Shown piece after piece: positions 42,354-50,735 of a stretch of 64,000 nt of DNA. Position 1 is the first letter of the stretch. Every line of letters begins with the position of its first letter. The stretch lies in assembly GCA_021405325.1 (NCBI GenBank), contig QWII01000010.1, positions 124,001-188,000 of the forward strand, in the 5' to 3' direction. This DNA is from Caldilinea sp. CFX5. GTDB taxonomy: Bacteria > Chloroflexota > Anaerolineae > Caldilineales > Caldilineaceae. The notes under the pieces were generated by a model. That model ran no database searches, had not been told where the DNA came from, and was given only the letters and a program-made list of their open reading frames with translations. A program made the position numbers and the translations under genes.

Positions 42354-42360
42354 AGATTTG

Positions 42361-45300
42361 TCAGGGTTCAGAGTTTTCAGAGGGCAGAGACCCAGAGCCG
42401 GGGAGGACGAGCCGAAAACCGATGAAGTTGAACCGGTCGTGCGGAACGAAGAAGTTACGGTCGGCGCAACGGACGTCGTAATCATCGTAGTCGAACGAGC
42501 CGCCCCGCAACACGCGACGTGCGTCGCCTTCCAGGTCTTCTTTTATTCTCTGCTCATAATTTTTGTAACTGTTAAGCCATTGTGTACTACACCACTCCCA
42601 GACATTACCGCTCATATCAGCGGCGCCACAAACGGCGTCACCATTCGGAAAGAGGCCAACCGCGCAGGTGCTGTTAATACCGGTTTCACTCATATTACAA
42701 CGTTTGGCATCGAATTTCTCACCCCACGGATAATTACGACCGGTTTCTGAGCCTGCCGAAGAATGCCGCGCCGCCCGTTCCCATTCGGCCTCGGTTGGTA
42801 GCCTTATTTCATATTGCAACACATCCGTAAGCCAGTTGCAAAAAGCGACAGCTTCATACCAACTAACGCCCACTTGCGGATGATTGGGTGTTTGAAACAC
42901 GGTGCGGTATTCTGCCGGGCCAGTAATCTTTTCTTTTGTCCGCCACTGCCAGCCCGCTTTCGTCCAATAGCGCTGTTTACCATAGCCGTCATTGGCGACA
43001 AAAAGGCTGTACTGCGCAACGGTAATAGGGTAACGACTGATACGATAGGGTTGGGTGACGAGGTTGCAAGCAAATTGCGGCTTTTCATCACTCCACTCGC
43101 TCTTATCATCACCCATAATAAATGGCCCCGGCTCAATCACTTTTGACCAAACCAGATCAGGCAAACCATGCTTTACCCCGACGCCTGGCCGCGAATCACC
43201 GACATGGCCCAAGGCTACACCAGCTTCTGCACGCAGACGTGGGGTGGTTTTGTTCAGCAACCGCGGATTGGTAATAAGCGTGGTTAAGCGGTTAGCCAGG
43301 GCATGATAGAGCGCCTGGTCTTGCGCTTTATCAAACCATTCCAGGCAAGCGCTGGCGGCCAGTTCGGCGGCGGCCAACTGTTGGTCAGGCGGCAGGGTTG
43401 ACTTTTGTCCAACCTCGGCCAGTTGCAAGAGAAACGCTTGGGCATTGCGGCGAGCATTCATGCTCAAATAGCCTACTACCAGGAGAATAGGTTCGCGCCA
43501 CCAGCTTTCGAGGACAAATTTTTCTTCGTGCAGCAACCGAACGATGGCCTCTACGCCACCCTCTCCGCGCACCACTTCGGCCAGATAGCGGGCGACCATA
43601 AACTCCTGAAAGGCAAGATGGAAAAAGCGGTAGAGGCCCAGCCGCTCTTCCAGCAACGTGCCACGCAAGCGAGTCAATTGTAGGAAGCTGCGCACCAATT
43701 CCGTGGGTTGACCGGCGTTGCGCAAGAGACGCAACAGCGCATCATCTTCAATCTCACGGCCCTGTTTCTCGCCCTGGCGGTGCAATTCCCAGGCGATCTG
43801 CTGCACCAGATCGCGATGCACTTCGTGGCTTTGACCGACCCAGCGGCGGATCTCTTCCAGCGCTTCGCTGTCTTCCAGGCCATAGTCGGGCCAGAGCAGG
43901 CTGTCGGTGGCGCGTTGGTAAAGTTCGGCGCGGTGTTGGGGAAAGCGTCGTTCGTTGAGGTGGACAATCAACAGCAGGCGCACCATGAGCGGGCTATCGA
44001 TCAGGCGCGCCACATCGTCACCCAAGCGACGCTGCCGTTCGCTTTCCAAGTCACGAATACCGGCCAGCAGTTCGTCGATCTGGCGCGCCCGCACCACGGC
44101 ATCGTCATCGTAGAGGGCGCCGTAAGCCTGTTGCACCAATGCAGTCACATGAGGTTCATCCAGTGTTTGCACGCGCACTTCACGGAAATCCCGGCCCAAG
44201 GCTGTGCGCCCTTGATAGGCAGCGATGCGACAAGTCACCACCAGCCGCAGATCGGCTTTCCCGTCGGCCAATCGTTCAATCGCCTCGCGGATGCGGGTGC
44301 GTTCGGCCTCATCCGGCACTTCATCCAGGCCATCGAACAGGAGAATCAGGTGACGCCCATCATGCAGCAGACGGGTAAAGAAGTCAGGGAGAAGATTGAC
44401 TACGCCTTCCTGTTGCTTGACCAGATAGTCGGCAATAAAGGCGGCCAGCGTGCGTGGTTGGTTGGTTTGGCGACGGTGCAGGGCATAGACACTGAGCGGC
44501 AATACAATGGGGATGGGCGCTTCGGTTATTGCCGCCGGTAGACCAACTTTTGTTTGGGCCAGCGCGCTATCATCGGCCAGCAGCGTCCGTGCCAGCGTAT
44601 AGGCGAGATGTTGTAGCACCGTCGTCTTACCAGAACCAGGGCCGCCGGTGACGATCAGGCGGTCGCCTTGGGCGAGCAATTCGTTTAGTTCGATGGTGCG
44701 TTCGCGCTCTTCCAGTGCAATCGTCACCTCATCCTCGTCGACCACACGGCGTCTTCCTTCCTTTGCCGTGATCGACAAGCGCTGGCGTTGGGCATAGACC
44801 GACGCGGTCGCGGCGAGGGGAACATAGACGGTGTCCAAGTCCAGTGTCATGGCCTGCTCACCCTGGTGGCGCATCCCGCGTAGCGTTACCTGGCCGTAGT
44901 GGCGGCAAACCCAACGCAAGTAGGTGCGGATCTGTTCTTGCAAGGCCGCTTCGTCAACGGCCGGTGCGTCGTTTTGCGCTGAGGGGTGATAGTAGTTGAT
45001 GATCTGGGTGATCTGCTCCCCCACTGCCACGCCGACATTGCCGGTGACATTGCCCACGCGAATCGTCAACCGGCTACCCACCTCTTTGAGCGCAGCACGC
45101 ATGGTTGCCGCAAACCAATCCTTGTCGGCTTCACTCATCACCGTCTGCACGACGCGCAGCGCGTCAAAGCGTTCCAACAGATCATCCAGGGCTTGGCGCC
45201 AGGCTTCGTCGGTGGTGGCTTTTTGGCTCAACTCTTGGGCGAGGTCTTCCTCGGTGCGTTCATGCCAGCGGCTGATCTGTTCGGCTACCAGGTTGCCGCC

Positions 45301-45501
45301 AATGCCGGCAGCCAGCGCACCCAGTGTCATCAACAGCGGATAATTCTGCGCGCCGATGGCTTGCCGCGCCGCTTCCACCAACGGAAAAACTGTGGCGGTC
45401 GAAAGCGCGCCATAGAGAACGCCAGGGGTCAACCGGCGCGCCGTTGTCGCCAGAGAACGCAGCCTTGTTTCAACTTTTGCTTGCCATTCACTCATATTCA
45501 T
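42361..45501 (-). CDS. NACHT-type STAND NTPase fused to FGE/C-type-lectin domain; probable DGR target
   Basis: A 1046-residue protein. Residues 27-75 hold two hydrophobic stretches; 140-170 include RVGNVTGNVGVAVGEQITQI. The NACHT NTPase has Walker A TGGPGSGKTT (285-294) and Walker B LILLFDGLDEV (385-395). A helical region follows to about 790, and a formylglycine-generating-enzyme-like fold runs from about 800 to the end (PFIMGDDKSEWSDEKP, RLPTEAEWERAAR, DMSGNVWEWC, RVLRGGSF, GFRLV). The two FGE active-site cysteines are absent, so it is a binding domain. Codons at 42424-42495 look hypervariable. Likely a conflict or defence receptor with a diversified ligand-binding tip. The start at 45501 has GGGAG upstream. 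Confidence 0.88.
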   Translation of the reverse strand: MNMSEWQAKVETRLRSLATTARRLTPGVLYGALSTATVFPLVEAARQAIGAQNYPLLMTLGALAAGIGGNLVAEQISRWHERTEEDLAQELSQKATTDEAWRQALDDLLERFDALRVVQTVMSEADKDWFAATMRAALKEVGSRLTIRVGNVTGNVGVAVGEQITQIINYYHPSAQNDAPAVDEAALQEQIRTYLRWVCRHYGQVTLRGMRHQGEQAMTLDLDTVYVPLAATASVYAQRQRLSITAKEGRRRVVDEDEVTIALEERERTIELNELLAQGDRLIVTGGPGSGKTTVLQHLAYTLARTLLADDSALAQTKVGLPAAITEAPIPIVLPLSVYALHRRQTNQPRTLAAFIADYLVKQQEGVVNLLPDFFTRLLHDGRHLILLFDGLDEVPDEAERTRIREAIERLADGKADLRLVVTCRIAAYQGRTALGRDFREVRVQTLDEPHVTALVQQAYGALYDDDAVVRARQIDELLAGIRDLESERQRRLGDDVARLIDSPLMVRLLLIVHLNERRFPQHRAELYQRATDSLLWPDYGLEDSEALEEIRRWVGQSHEVHRDLVQQIAWELHRQGEKQGREIEDDALLRLLRNAGQPTELVRSFLQLTRLRGTLLEERLGLYRFFHLAFQEFMVARYLAEVVRGEGGVEAIVRLLHEEKFVLESWWREPILLVVGYLSMNARRNAQAFLLQLAEVGQKSTLPPDQQLAAAELAASACLEWFDKAQDQALYHALANRLTTLITNPRLLNKTTPRLRAEAGVALGHVGDSRPGVGVKHGLPDLVWSKVIEPGPFIMGDDKSEWSDEKPQFACNLVTQPYRISRYPITVAQYSLFVANDGYGKQRYWTKAGWQWRTKEKITGPAEYRTVFQTPNHPQVGVSWYEAVAFCNWLTDVLQYEIRLPTEAEWERAARHSSAGSETGRNYPWGEKFDAKRCNMSETGINSTCAVGLFPNGDAVCGAADMSGNVWEWCSTQWLNSYKNYEQRIKEDLEGDARRVLRGGSFDYDDYDVRCADRNFFVPHDRFNFIGFRLVLPGSGSLPSENSEP
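42424..42495 (-). other. Probable DGR variable region (VR) in the C-terminal lectin-like domain
   Basis: Seventeen codons at the usual VR positions encode F-D-Y-D-D-Y-D (42475-42495), D (42460-42462), N-F-F-V (42445-42456), H-D (42436-42441) and F-N-F (42424-42432). All end in C or T, as expected if an ancestral AAC/AAT or GAT template was altered only at adenines. Invariant codons (Val, Arg, Cys, Ala, Arg, Pro, Arg, Ile-Gly-Phe-Arg) lie between them, the layout of DGR targets ending in GFR. No template repeat or reverse transcriptase is in the window. Confidence 0.7.
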
Positions 45502-45567
45502 GGGGGTTGCTCCCATTGGGCAGTTGGTTGGGTGGTCGGGTATGATGCGGTTGCTGGTGGTCCGATC

Positions 45568-45638
45568 TATCACCGCGAATCAGAGGGATTTGCGAATCGT
45601 TCAGGGTTATTCGCAAATCCCTCTGATTCGCGGTGATA
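45568..45638. repeat. Palindrome, 'tatcaccgcgaat' family copy 2
   Basis: Perfect 30-base arms at 45568-45597 and 45609-45638. The outer 13 bases equal those of 1987-2064, the inner parts differ. It lies upstream of the NACHT gene. Confidence 0.92.
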
Positions 45639-45708
45639 TTGGCCTGGCACGCATTCGCCTTGGTGTAGCATACGCCAATCAACGATGAAAATACTATGCT
45701 GACGCTAT

Positions 45709-45738
45709 TTAAGATTTGTTCCTTTTCCATGTTATAAT
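45709..45738 (+). promoter_or_regulatory. Possible promoter of the YgiT-type gene
   Basis: TATAAT at 45733-45738 with TTAAGA (45709-45714) 18 bases upstream. The leader to the ATG at 45893 would hold the palindrome 45767-45841. Confidence 0.45.
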
Positions 45739-45766
45739 GCACGAAAAGTTCACAAAAGGGAAACCA

Positions 45767-45841
45767 GCAAGCGTGCCTGGCACTGGCCAACTGCCGCTCA
45801 CAATGACAATATAATTTCCGGCCAGTGCCAGGCACGCTTGC
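45767..45841. repeat. Palindrome, 'gcgtgcctggcactgg' family
   Basis: Perfect 22-base arms at 45767-45788 and 45820-45841 around a 31-base loop. Wording is close to the nested palindrome at 41895-42048, which lies on the other side of the NACHT gene. Confidence 0.92.
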
Positions 45842-45892
45842 GACCCCAATCTATATAGTTTGTTTTTGACATTTGCACAAAATAGCAGGATC

Positions 45893-46141
45893 ATGAATCA
45901 AAACGAACCGACAACCGTGTGTGACAATTGTGGCAAACCTGGCGCAAAAATCCGTCATGTGTCCAAAAGCTATGGCAAAGGGACGACGCTCTTTGTCATT
46001 GAAAATGTACCTGTTGTCAGTTGCCCCCGCTGCGGGGAAAGCTACTTGACGGCGACAACGTTGCATGAGATTGAACGGATCAAACGCCATCGTCAAGCGT
46101 TGGCGATCCCGCGTCCGGTGCCGGTTGCCGTTTTTGCCTGA
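45893..46141 (+). CDS. YgiT/MqsA-type zinc-finger protein (antitoxin-like)
   Basis: An 82-residue protein with two CXXC pairs, CDNCGKPG (near residue 9) and CPRCGESY (near 44), the zinc-finger module of YgiT/MqsA N-termini. In most such loci it is the antitoxin partner of a DUF4258 or MqsR-type toxin. No toxin ORF is seen on either side and the C-terminus is too short for the HTH domain, so it may be an orphan. AGGA precedes the ATG at 45893. It is 54 bases upstream of the SNF2 helicase gene and may be co-transcribed. Confidence 0.8.
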   Translation: MNQNEPTTVCDNCGKPGAKIRHVSKSYGKGTTLFVIENVPVVSCPRCGESYLTATTLHEIERIKRHRQALAIPRPVPVAVFA

Positions 46142-46195
46142 TGGATTCGTCACCATGTTGCTGAATGTTTACCGAAGCAAGGAATAGAGTCCCCC

Positions 46196-48142
46196 ATGTC
46201 CACCGAACGCTTTGAATGGTTGGAAATCCCCGAAGAGCCGACTAAACGCAAAAAGAAGGCCGATGCCGCGCCTGAAATGATCATGGGCAAGCGCTGCCCG
46301 CAGTGCAACTGGCTCGACGAGGAGACGACCACCGTCTGTTTCCGCTGTGGTTATCGCTACAACGTCGATCAGAATCTGGTCAGCCAGATCGCGACGTTGG
46401 GCGTGACCCTGCCCCCGCGCGTCATCGAGACGCCGCAGAACCTGGACAACTTCTTCCGCACCCACGGACGCATCCGCCCGCCGGAGCCGCTGCCCATCTA
46501 TCGGCTGCGGTTGCAAGCGGAGTTGCTGCGCCTGAGTCGGGGCTTTGACGAGTTGATCTGTCTGGATGAGATCGCCGTCGAGCATTATGAACACCAGATC
46601 GACACGGCGCTCAAGGCGTTGCGCGACATGCGCGGGCGCGCGCTGCTGGCCGACGAGGTGGGGCTGGGCAAGACAATTGAGGCCGGCATCATCATGAAAG
46701 AGTTGATCCTGCGCGGCCTGGTGCGCTCGGTCATGGTCTTGACGCCGGCCTCGTTGACCGAACAGTGGCGCGAGGAGTTGGAAAACAAATTCCACGAAGC
46801 GTTCCAGGTGATGGAGACGCCGGCACAGTGGCAAGAGGTGGCGACCGCCGAGCAGGGCCGCTGGATCGTCAGCCTGGATCGCGCCAAGCTTAAGCACCAG
46901 AGCGACGCCATCCTGGCCCGCGAATATGACCTGCTGGTGATCGACGAGGCGCACAAGCTCAAGAATCGCACAACGCTGGCTTGGCAATTTGTCAACCAGG
47001 TGCGCAAACGCTATGTGCTGCTGTTGACAGCGACGCCGGTGCAGAATGACTTGATGGAACTCTACAGCCTGATCACCATCCTGGCGCCGGGGCAGTTGGG
47101 GACAGTGCGCGCCTTCCGGCGGCACTTTTTGGAACAGGCCGATAGTCGCCAGCCCAAGAATACCCGTTCGTTGCGACGGCTCCTCAACGATGTGATGATC
47201 CGCAACCGACGCAGTAAGGTCGATATTCAATTTCCCAAGCGCCAGGCTGCCATCTACCACCTGGCGATGAGCGAGCCAGAGTGGCAACTTTACGCCGATG
47301 TCACCGACTATATCCGCCGCCGCTTCCGTGATGTGGACAGCAACAAACATCTGCGTTTGACGCTGGTGACGCTCCAACGTGAGTTGAGCAGCAGTCCGCA
47401 AGCCGTGGCGTCAACCTTGCGCAAGATGGTGCAAGATCGGGCGCATGGCGAGACGACACGGGCCGAGTTACAACGTTTCCTGACGTTGGCCGAGTCGATC
47501 CCGGTGGGGCGCAAACTCACCGCCGTTCGCGAACTCTTGCAACGCTACCCTGGCAAGTTTCTCATTTTCACCGAGTACCGGCAGACGCTCGATACCATTG
47601 TGCGTCAACTGCAAAGCTGGGGCATCCAAGCGATTGGCTTTCATGGCGGCTTGAGCATTGAACAGAAAGAGGCCGCCGTTATCGCCTTCAAAGGGGAGAT
47701 GCGGGTCATGGTCAGCACCGAGAGCGGGGCGGAGGGGCGCAATTTGCAATTCTGCCACCAGTTGATCAACTATGATCTGCCCTGGAATCCCATGCGTGTT
47801 GAACAGCGCATTGGTCGCCTCCACCGCTTGGGCCAAGAGAAAGATGTCAGGATCTTCAACCTGAGTTGCAATGAGACGATCGAGGCCCATGTCATCGAGT
47901 TGCTGGCGCGTAAAATCCGCATGTTTGAGCTGGTCATTGGCGAACTGGATCTGATCCTGGGCAATCTGGAGGGCAATAAATCTTTCGAGGATCTACTACG
48001 CGAAGCCTGGGAAGCGGCCAGCGATAGTGATGATCTCAACGAACGGATTGCGGCGCTGGGTGATGTACTCGTGCGGGCGCGGCGCACTTACGAGCAAGTG
48101 CGGGAAAGCAACCAATTGCTCGATGAGGAGCTCGATTTGTAA
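46196..48142 (+). CDS. SNF2-family DEAH-box helicase with N-terminal zinc ribbon
   Basis: A 648-residue superfamily 2 translocase. A zinc ribbon (CPQC 34-37, CFRC 48-51) precedes the ATPase core: Walker A DEVGLGKT (152-159), VLTPASLTEQW (180-190), DEAH (249-252), LLLTATPVQND, and in the second lobe LIFTEYRQTLDTI, STESGAEGRNLQFC and the arginine-finger motif VEQRIGRLHRLGQ. It resembles RapA/HepA and the SNF2 enzymes of defence islands. With a YgiT protein before and a DUF4058 gene after, a defence or repair role is possible but unproven. No methyltransferase or nuclease partner is adjacent. Confidence 0.9.
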   Translation: MSTERFEWLEIPEEPTKRKKKADAAPEMIMGKRCPQCNWLDEETTTVCFRCGYRYNVDQNLVSQIATLGVTLPPRVIETPQNLDNFFRTHGRIRPPEPLPIYRLRLQAELLRLSRGFDELICLDEIAVEHYEHQIDTALKALRDMRGRALLADEVGLGKTIEAGIIMKELILRGLVRSVMVLTPASLTEQWREELENKFHEAFQVMETPAQWQEVATAEQGRWIVSLDRAKLKHQSDAILAREYDLLVIDEAHKLKNRTTLAWQFVNQVRKRYVLLLTATPVQNDLMELYSLITILAPGQLGTVRAFRRHFLEQADSRQPKNTRSLRRLLNDVMIRNRRSKVDIQFPKRQAAIYHLAMSEPEWQLYADVTDYIRRRFRDVDSNKHLRLTLVTLQRELSSSPQAVASTLRKMVQDRAHGETTRAELQRFLTLAESIPVGRKLTAVRELLQRYPGKFLIFTEYRQTLDTIVRQLQSWGIQAIGFHGGLSIEQKEAAVIAFKGEMRVMVSTESGAEGRNLQFCHQLINYDLPWNPMRVEQRIGRLHRLGQEKDVRIFNLSCNETIEAHVIELLARKIRMFELVIGELDLILGNLEGNKSFEDLLREAWEAASDSDDLNERIAALGDVLVRARRTYEQVRESNQLLDEELDL

Positions 48143-48145
48143 CGT

Positions 48146-48970
48146 CTATCGGCGTCCTGCTTCTTGGAGGAAGGTAGCAAGCCAGGTAGCATCTTCTTCC
48201 GCCAGCGGTGGGACCGGTTCAGCACGGTAATTAGCGCGCAGATCATAGCCGGCGCGATCGTAAAGGTCATGCAGGATGGTGTTCAAGTCCAGTAACGGCC
48301 ACTCATCATCTTCCTGTAGCGGCAAGTGAAAGGCCGGGATGGGTTGACGAATCGTAAAGGGATAGAAATGCGCGCGCGGTCGCATCGGCGCCGGGCTGAC
48401 AAGAATGCTGTAGTGATAGCTGCTACTGTTACGCGTCTGCACAAAGCGTTGGCCGGCGCGCAACAGATCAATTTCAACCAGATTGGTGAAGGAGTTGATC
48501 ACTTCCTCCCGTTTCCGCGTATATTGCGCGCGGCCTTCGCGTGATGCCTTGTTCCACGGTGATAAAATTTCGAGGATGGTCACGACCTTCAGGCCATCAT
48601 CCTCACCATTGAGCCACATTTCCGTCGCCAAGTCACTACGACCAACTTCTTGAATGGACAGGTAGGTTTCACGAATCTGCTCTGGCATCGGCAATTCAAT
48701 AACTTGGGGCTCGGTTCTGGTAGCCGGCCATTCTAAGACAGCCACTGGACGGGGTGAATATGGCTCAAGTATACCAACATCGGGTACAGCCATGAAACTG
48801 GCAGGCAGAGGGTCGTCCAGGTACGAACGTTCCTCAATAGCAACAAAATAGCGTGGCCGTAGCTTTGGTGTGAGAAAATCACGAATCGCAGCAATTAAGC
48901 TATTGTGAACATTCGACCAAAGATTGGGCCGTTCAAGATAGGGATCCATACCGGGAAAAGGCGTTGCCAT
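48146..48970 (-). CDS. DUF4058-family protein
   Basis: A 274-residue protein beginning with the family signature MATPFPGMDPYLERPNLW and PRYFVAIEERSYL. It contains VPDVGILEP and KVVTILEILSPWNK, whose D-x(n)-E-x-K-like spacing recalls restriction-endonuclease folds as in Uma2 proteins. DUF4058 is common in cyanobacteria, Chloroflexota and Planctomycetes; its role is unknown. It converges on the SNF2 gene with 3 bases between stop codons. Confidence 0.88.
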   Translation of the reverse strand: MATPFPGMDPYLERPNLWSNVHNSLIAAIRDFLTPKLRPRYFVAIEERSYLDDPLPASFMAVPDVGILEPYSPRPVAVLEWPATRTEPQVIELPMPEQIRETYLSIQEVGRSDLATEMWLNGEDDGLKVVTILEILSPWNKASREGRAQYTRKREEVINSFTNLVEIDLLRAGQRFVQTRNSSSYHYSILVSPAPMRPRAHFYPFTIRQPIPAFHLPLQEDDEWPLLDLNTILHDLYDRAGYDLRANYRAEPVPPLAEEDATWLATFLQEAGRR

Positions 48971-49054
48971 CTTCTACCTCCATGCCTATAGTAATCAATT
49001 TATTTGGCAGGAATTATATCACAACTGTTACCAATCCAATCAACTCATCGACTG

Positions 49055-50146
49055 TCATTCCCTGTCATTCGCCAGGCGCGCCATCAACTGCATCATAAAG
49101 CGCAAATTGTGAATGGTCGCCAATCGCATAAAAGCCGCTTCGTTGGCGGTGTAGAGGTGATTAAGGTAGCCGCGACTATAATGTTGGCAGGTCAGGCAAT
49201 CACAGTGATCGGAGATGGGTTCTTTGGCTTTGATATATTTGTCATCGGTGATATAGAGGTAGCGAAACCAGTCGGTATGGTGAGCGACGGGGTGGGCATT
49301 GGCGCTGGTAAAGGTATAGAGTCGCCCACGCCGCGCATCGCGTGTGGGCAGGGCGGAGTCAAAGCTACCATAGCCCATGCCGGCGCAAATGGTGATGCTG
49401 GCCGGATGACCGACGCCCAGGGCGTGCATGGGAAAGTGGGCGGGGATAAGCTCACGCGTATAGGCCAACATGTCGATCAGCAATGCTCCCTCGGCGTCAA
49501 GCGGCCAGCCGCCGTAGCCATAGCCGTCGAAACCGATGGCCAGCAACGCCTCGGCGCATTCCTGGCGCAGTGCTTTGGAACCGCCACCCTGAACCACGCC
49601 AAACAAGAGGGGCCGCTCATCGTCGGCAAACTTTTTCTGTTTGACCAACCGATCAAACTCCTGGCGACACCGTTTGGCCCAAGCAATGGTGCGGCGCACC
49701 GATTCCTGCTGCGTCTCCACCGGGTCATCAACATGGGTGCAGTCGTCGAGACACATGATAATGTCGGCGCCATAGCTCATCTGGAGTTGGACGCACTTTT
49801 CGGGCGTCAATTGAAACTTGCGGTCGGCGCCATCGGGCTGAAAGACAATGCCGTCGTTGGTCAGCTTGCCATATTTGGCGTTCTGACGGATGAGCGAATA
49901 GGCTTGAAAGCCGCCCGAATCGGTGAGGATGGGGTGGGGCCAGCCGCACATCTCGTGGAGGCCGCCCAGCGCTTGCACGGTTGAAGAGCCGGGGTGTTGC
50001 ATCAGGTGAAAGGTGTTCATCACCACCCCCTGAATACCGCAGTTGACCAGGTCAACGCTATCGACGGCGCGCACGACGCCAAGGGTGGCGTCAGGGAGGA
50101 AGGTGGGCAGCGGTAACAGTCCGTGCGGTAATACGAGATCAGCCAT
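49055..50146 (-). CDS. Queuine/preQ1 tRNA-ribosyltransferase-like protein (divergent TGT)
   Basis: A 363-residue TGT-superfamily enzyme exchanging a guanine base of tRNA. Conserved: TDSGGFQ (Asp76), CLDDC (134-136), VVQGG (Gln186), the nucleophile region FDSALPTRDARRG (Asp263) and zinc ligands CDCLTC (Cys315, 317, 320) with a histidine near 330. The base-recognition loop normally reading GGLAVGE is replaced by GGWPLDAEG (212-220), so the base substrate may differ. Its start overlaps the end of the Uma2 gene by 8 bases, implying coupling. No other queuosine genes are in view. Confidence 0.85.
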   Translation of the reverse strand: MADLVLPHGLLPLPTFLPDATLGVVRAVDSVDLVNCGIQGVVMNTFHLMQHPGSSTVQALGGLHEMCGWPHPILTDSGGFQAYSLIRQNAKYGKLTNDGIVFQPDGADRKFQLTPEKCVQLQMSYGADIIMCLDDCTHVDDPVETQQESVRRTIAWAKRCRQEFDRLVKQKKFADDERPLLFGVVQGGGSKALRQECAEALLAIGFDGYGYGGWPLDAEGALLIDMLAYTRELIPAHFPMHALGVGHPASITICAGMGYGSFDSALPTRDARRGRLYTFTSANAHPVAHHTDWFRYLYITDDKYIKAKEPISDHCDCLTCQHYSRGYLNHLYTANEAAFMRLATIHNLRFMMQLMARLANDRE

Positions 50147-50705
50147 GAGCGAGTGGGATCAATTCGTTGATAGGGATCATGTGATCAGGATGAGAGACCA
50201 AAGCGACGGCCTCGCTACGGTCAAAAACCATCGCCACGCGATAATCGCCCTGCACTGGGCGACGGTAGACTTCCAGACAATTTTCGGGCAAATTGACGAT
50301 CCAATACTCAGGAATTTGAGCGTTGGCATAGCGCAGGCGCTTTCGTTCCCGATCATGGCGCAAGGAAGAATCAGCCACCTCGACAATCAGCACAGCGTGT
50401 GTTGGATGGGCCTCCAGGTAATCAAGCAAGGCGCCGGTGACAACCGCAATATCGGGATCGGGGGCGGAAAAATCGTCCAATACCAGCGGCATTTGGATAC
50501 GCACGACATAACCGGTCTGATAAACTGTGCGCAAGCGTTCTGCAACGAATGATAGAATCGGCGCATGACGACTGCTTTGTGGCGCTATATGAAAAATCTC
50601 TCCGTCAATAAGTTCAACGCGGTCGCCGTCAAAGAAATCCATTTCTGCCAACGACTCAAATTCTTGATAAGTCCACCGATGCACCTGAACGGCTTCTAAG
50701 GTCAT
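50139..50705 (-). CDS. Uma2-family (DUF820) putative endonuclease
   Basis: A 188-residue protein with the Uma2/DUF820 pattern: RWTYQEFESLAEMDFFDGDRVELIDGEI (key residues), APDPDIAVVTG with a metal-binding Asp, and VLIVEVADSSLRHDRERK with Glu and Lys of the PD-(D/E)XK core. These proteins are abundant in cyanobacteria and Chloroflexota; their substrate is unknown. It is upstream of and overlaps the tgt-like gene, and follows smpB by 30 bases. Confidence 0.92.
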   Translation of the reverse strand: MTLEAVQVHRWTYQEFESLAEMDFFDGDRVELIDGEIFHIAPQSSRHAPILSFVAERLRTVYQTGYVVRIQMPLVLDDFSAPDPDIAVVTGALLDYLEAHPTHAVLIVEVADSSLRHDRERKRLRYANAQIPEYWIVNLPENCLEVYRRPVQGDYRVAMVFDRSEAVALVSHPDHMIPINELIPLAHG

Positions 50706-50735
50706 GTTGTTGCTCCTAGTATGACGCCCCTACGG

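Larger units (their letters stand above)
41799..42360. other. 560-base intergenic region rich in inverted repeats
   Basis: Between the membrane protein gene and the 3' end of the NACHT gene. It contains a nested double palindrome (41895-42048), two opposed 'acaacaacggatt' repeats (42185-42214, 42291-42324) and a small hairpin (42328-42353). No intact ORF, reverse transcriptase or template repeat was seen. Confidence 0.6.

Noticed and set aside
41799..42360. Search for a DGR template repeat or reverse transcriptase beside the variable region
   Set aside because: No AAC-rich copy of the variable region and no RT motif (such as YADD) was seen here or in any other gene of the window.
45741..45812. 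A 25-codon ORF after the TATAAT box
   Set aside because: It runs straight through the palindrome arm, so it is not credible as a toxin gene.
46169..47401. A 410-codon minus-strand frame opposite the SNF2 helicase
   Set aside because: Opposite an unmistakable helicase with intact motifs; low-complexity His/Gln/Arg composition typical of antisense shadows.
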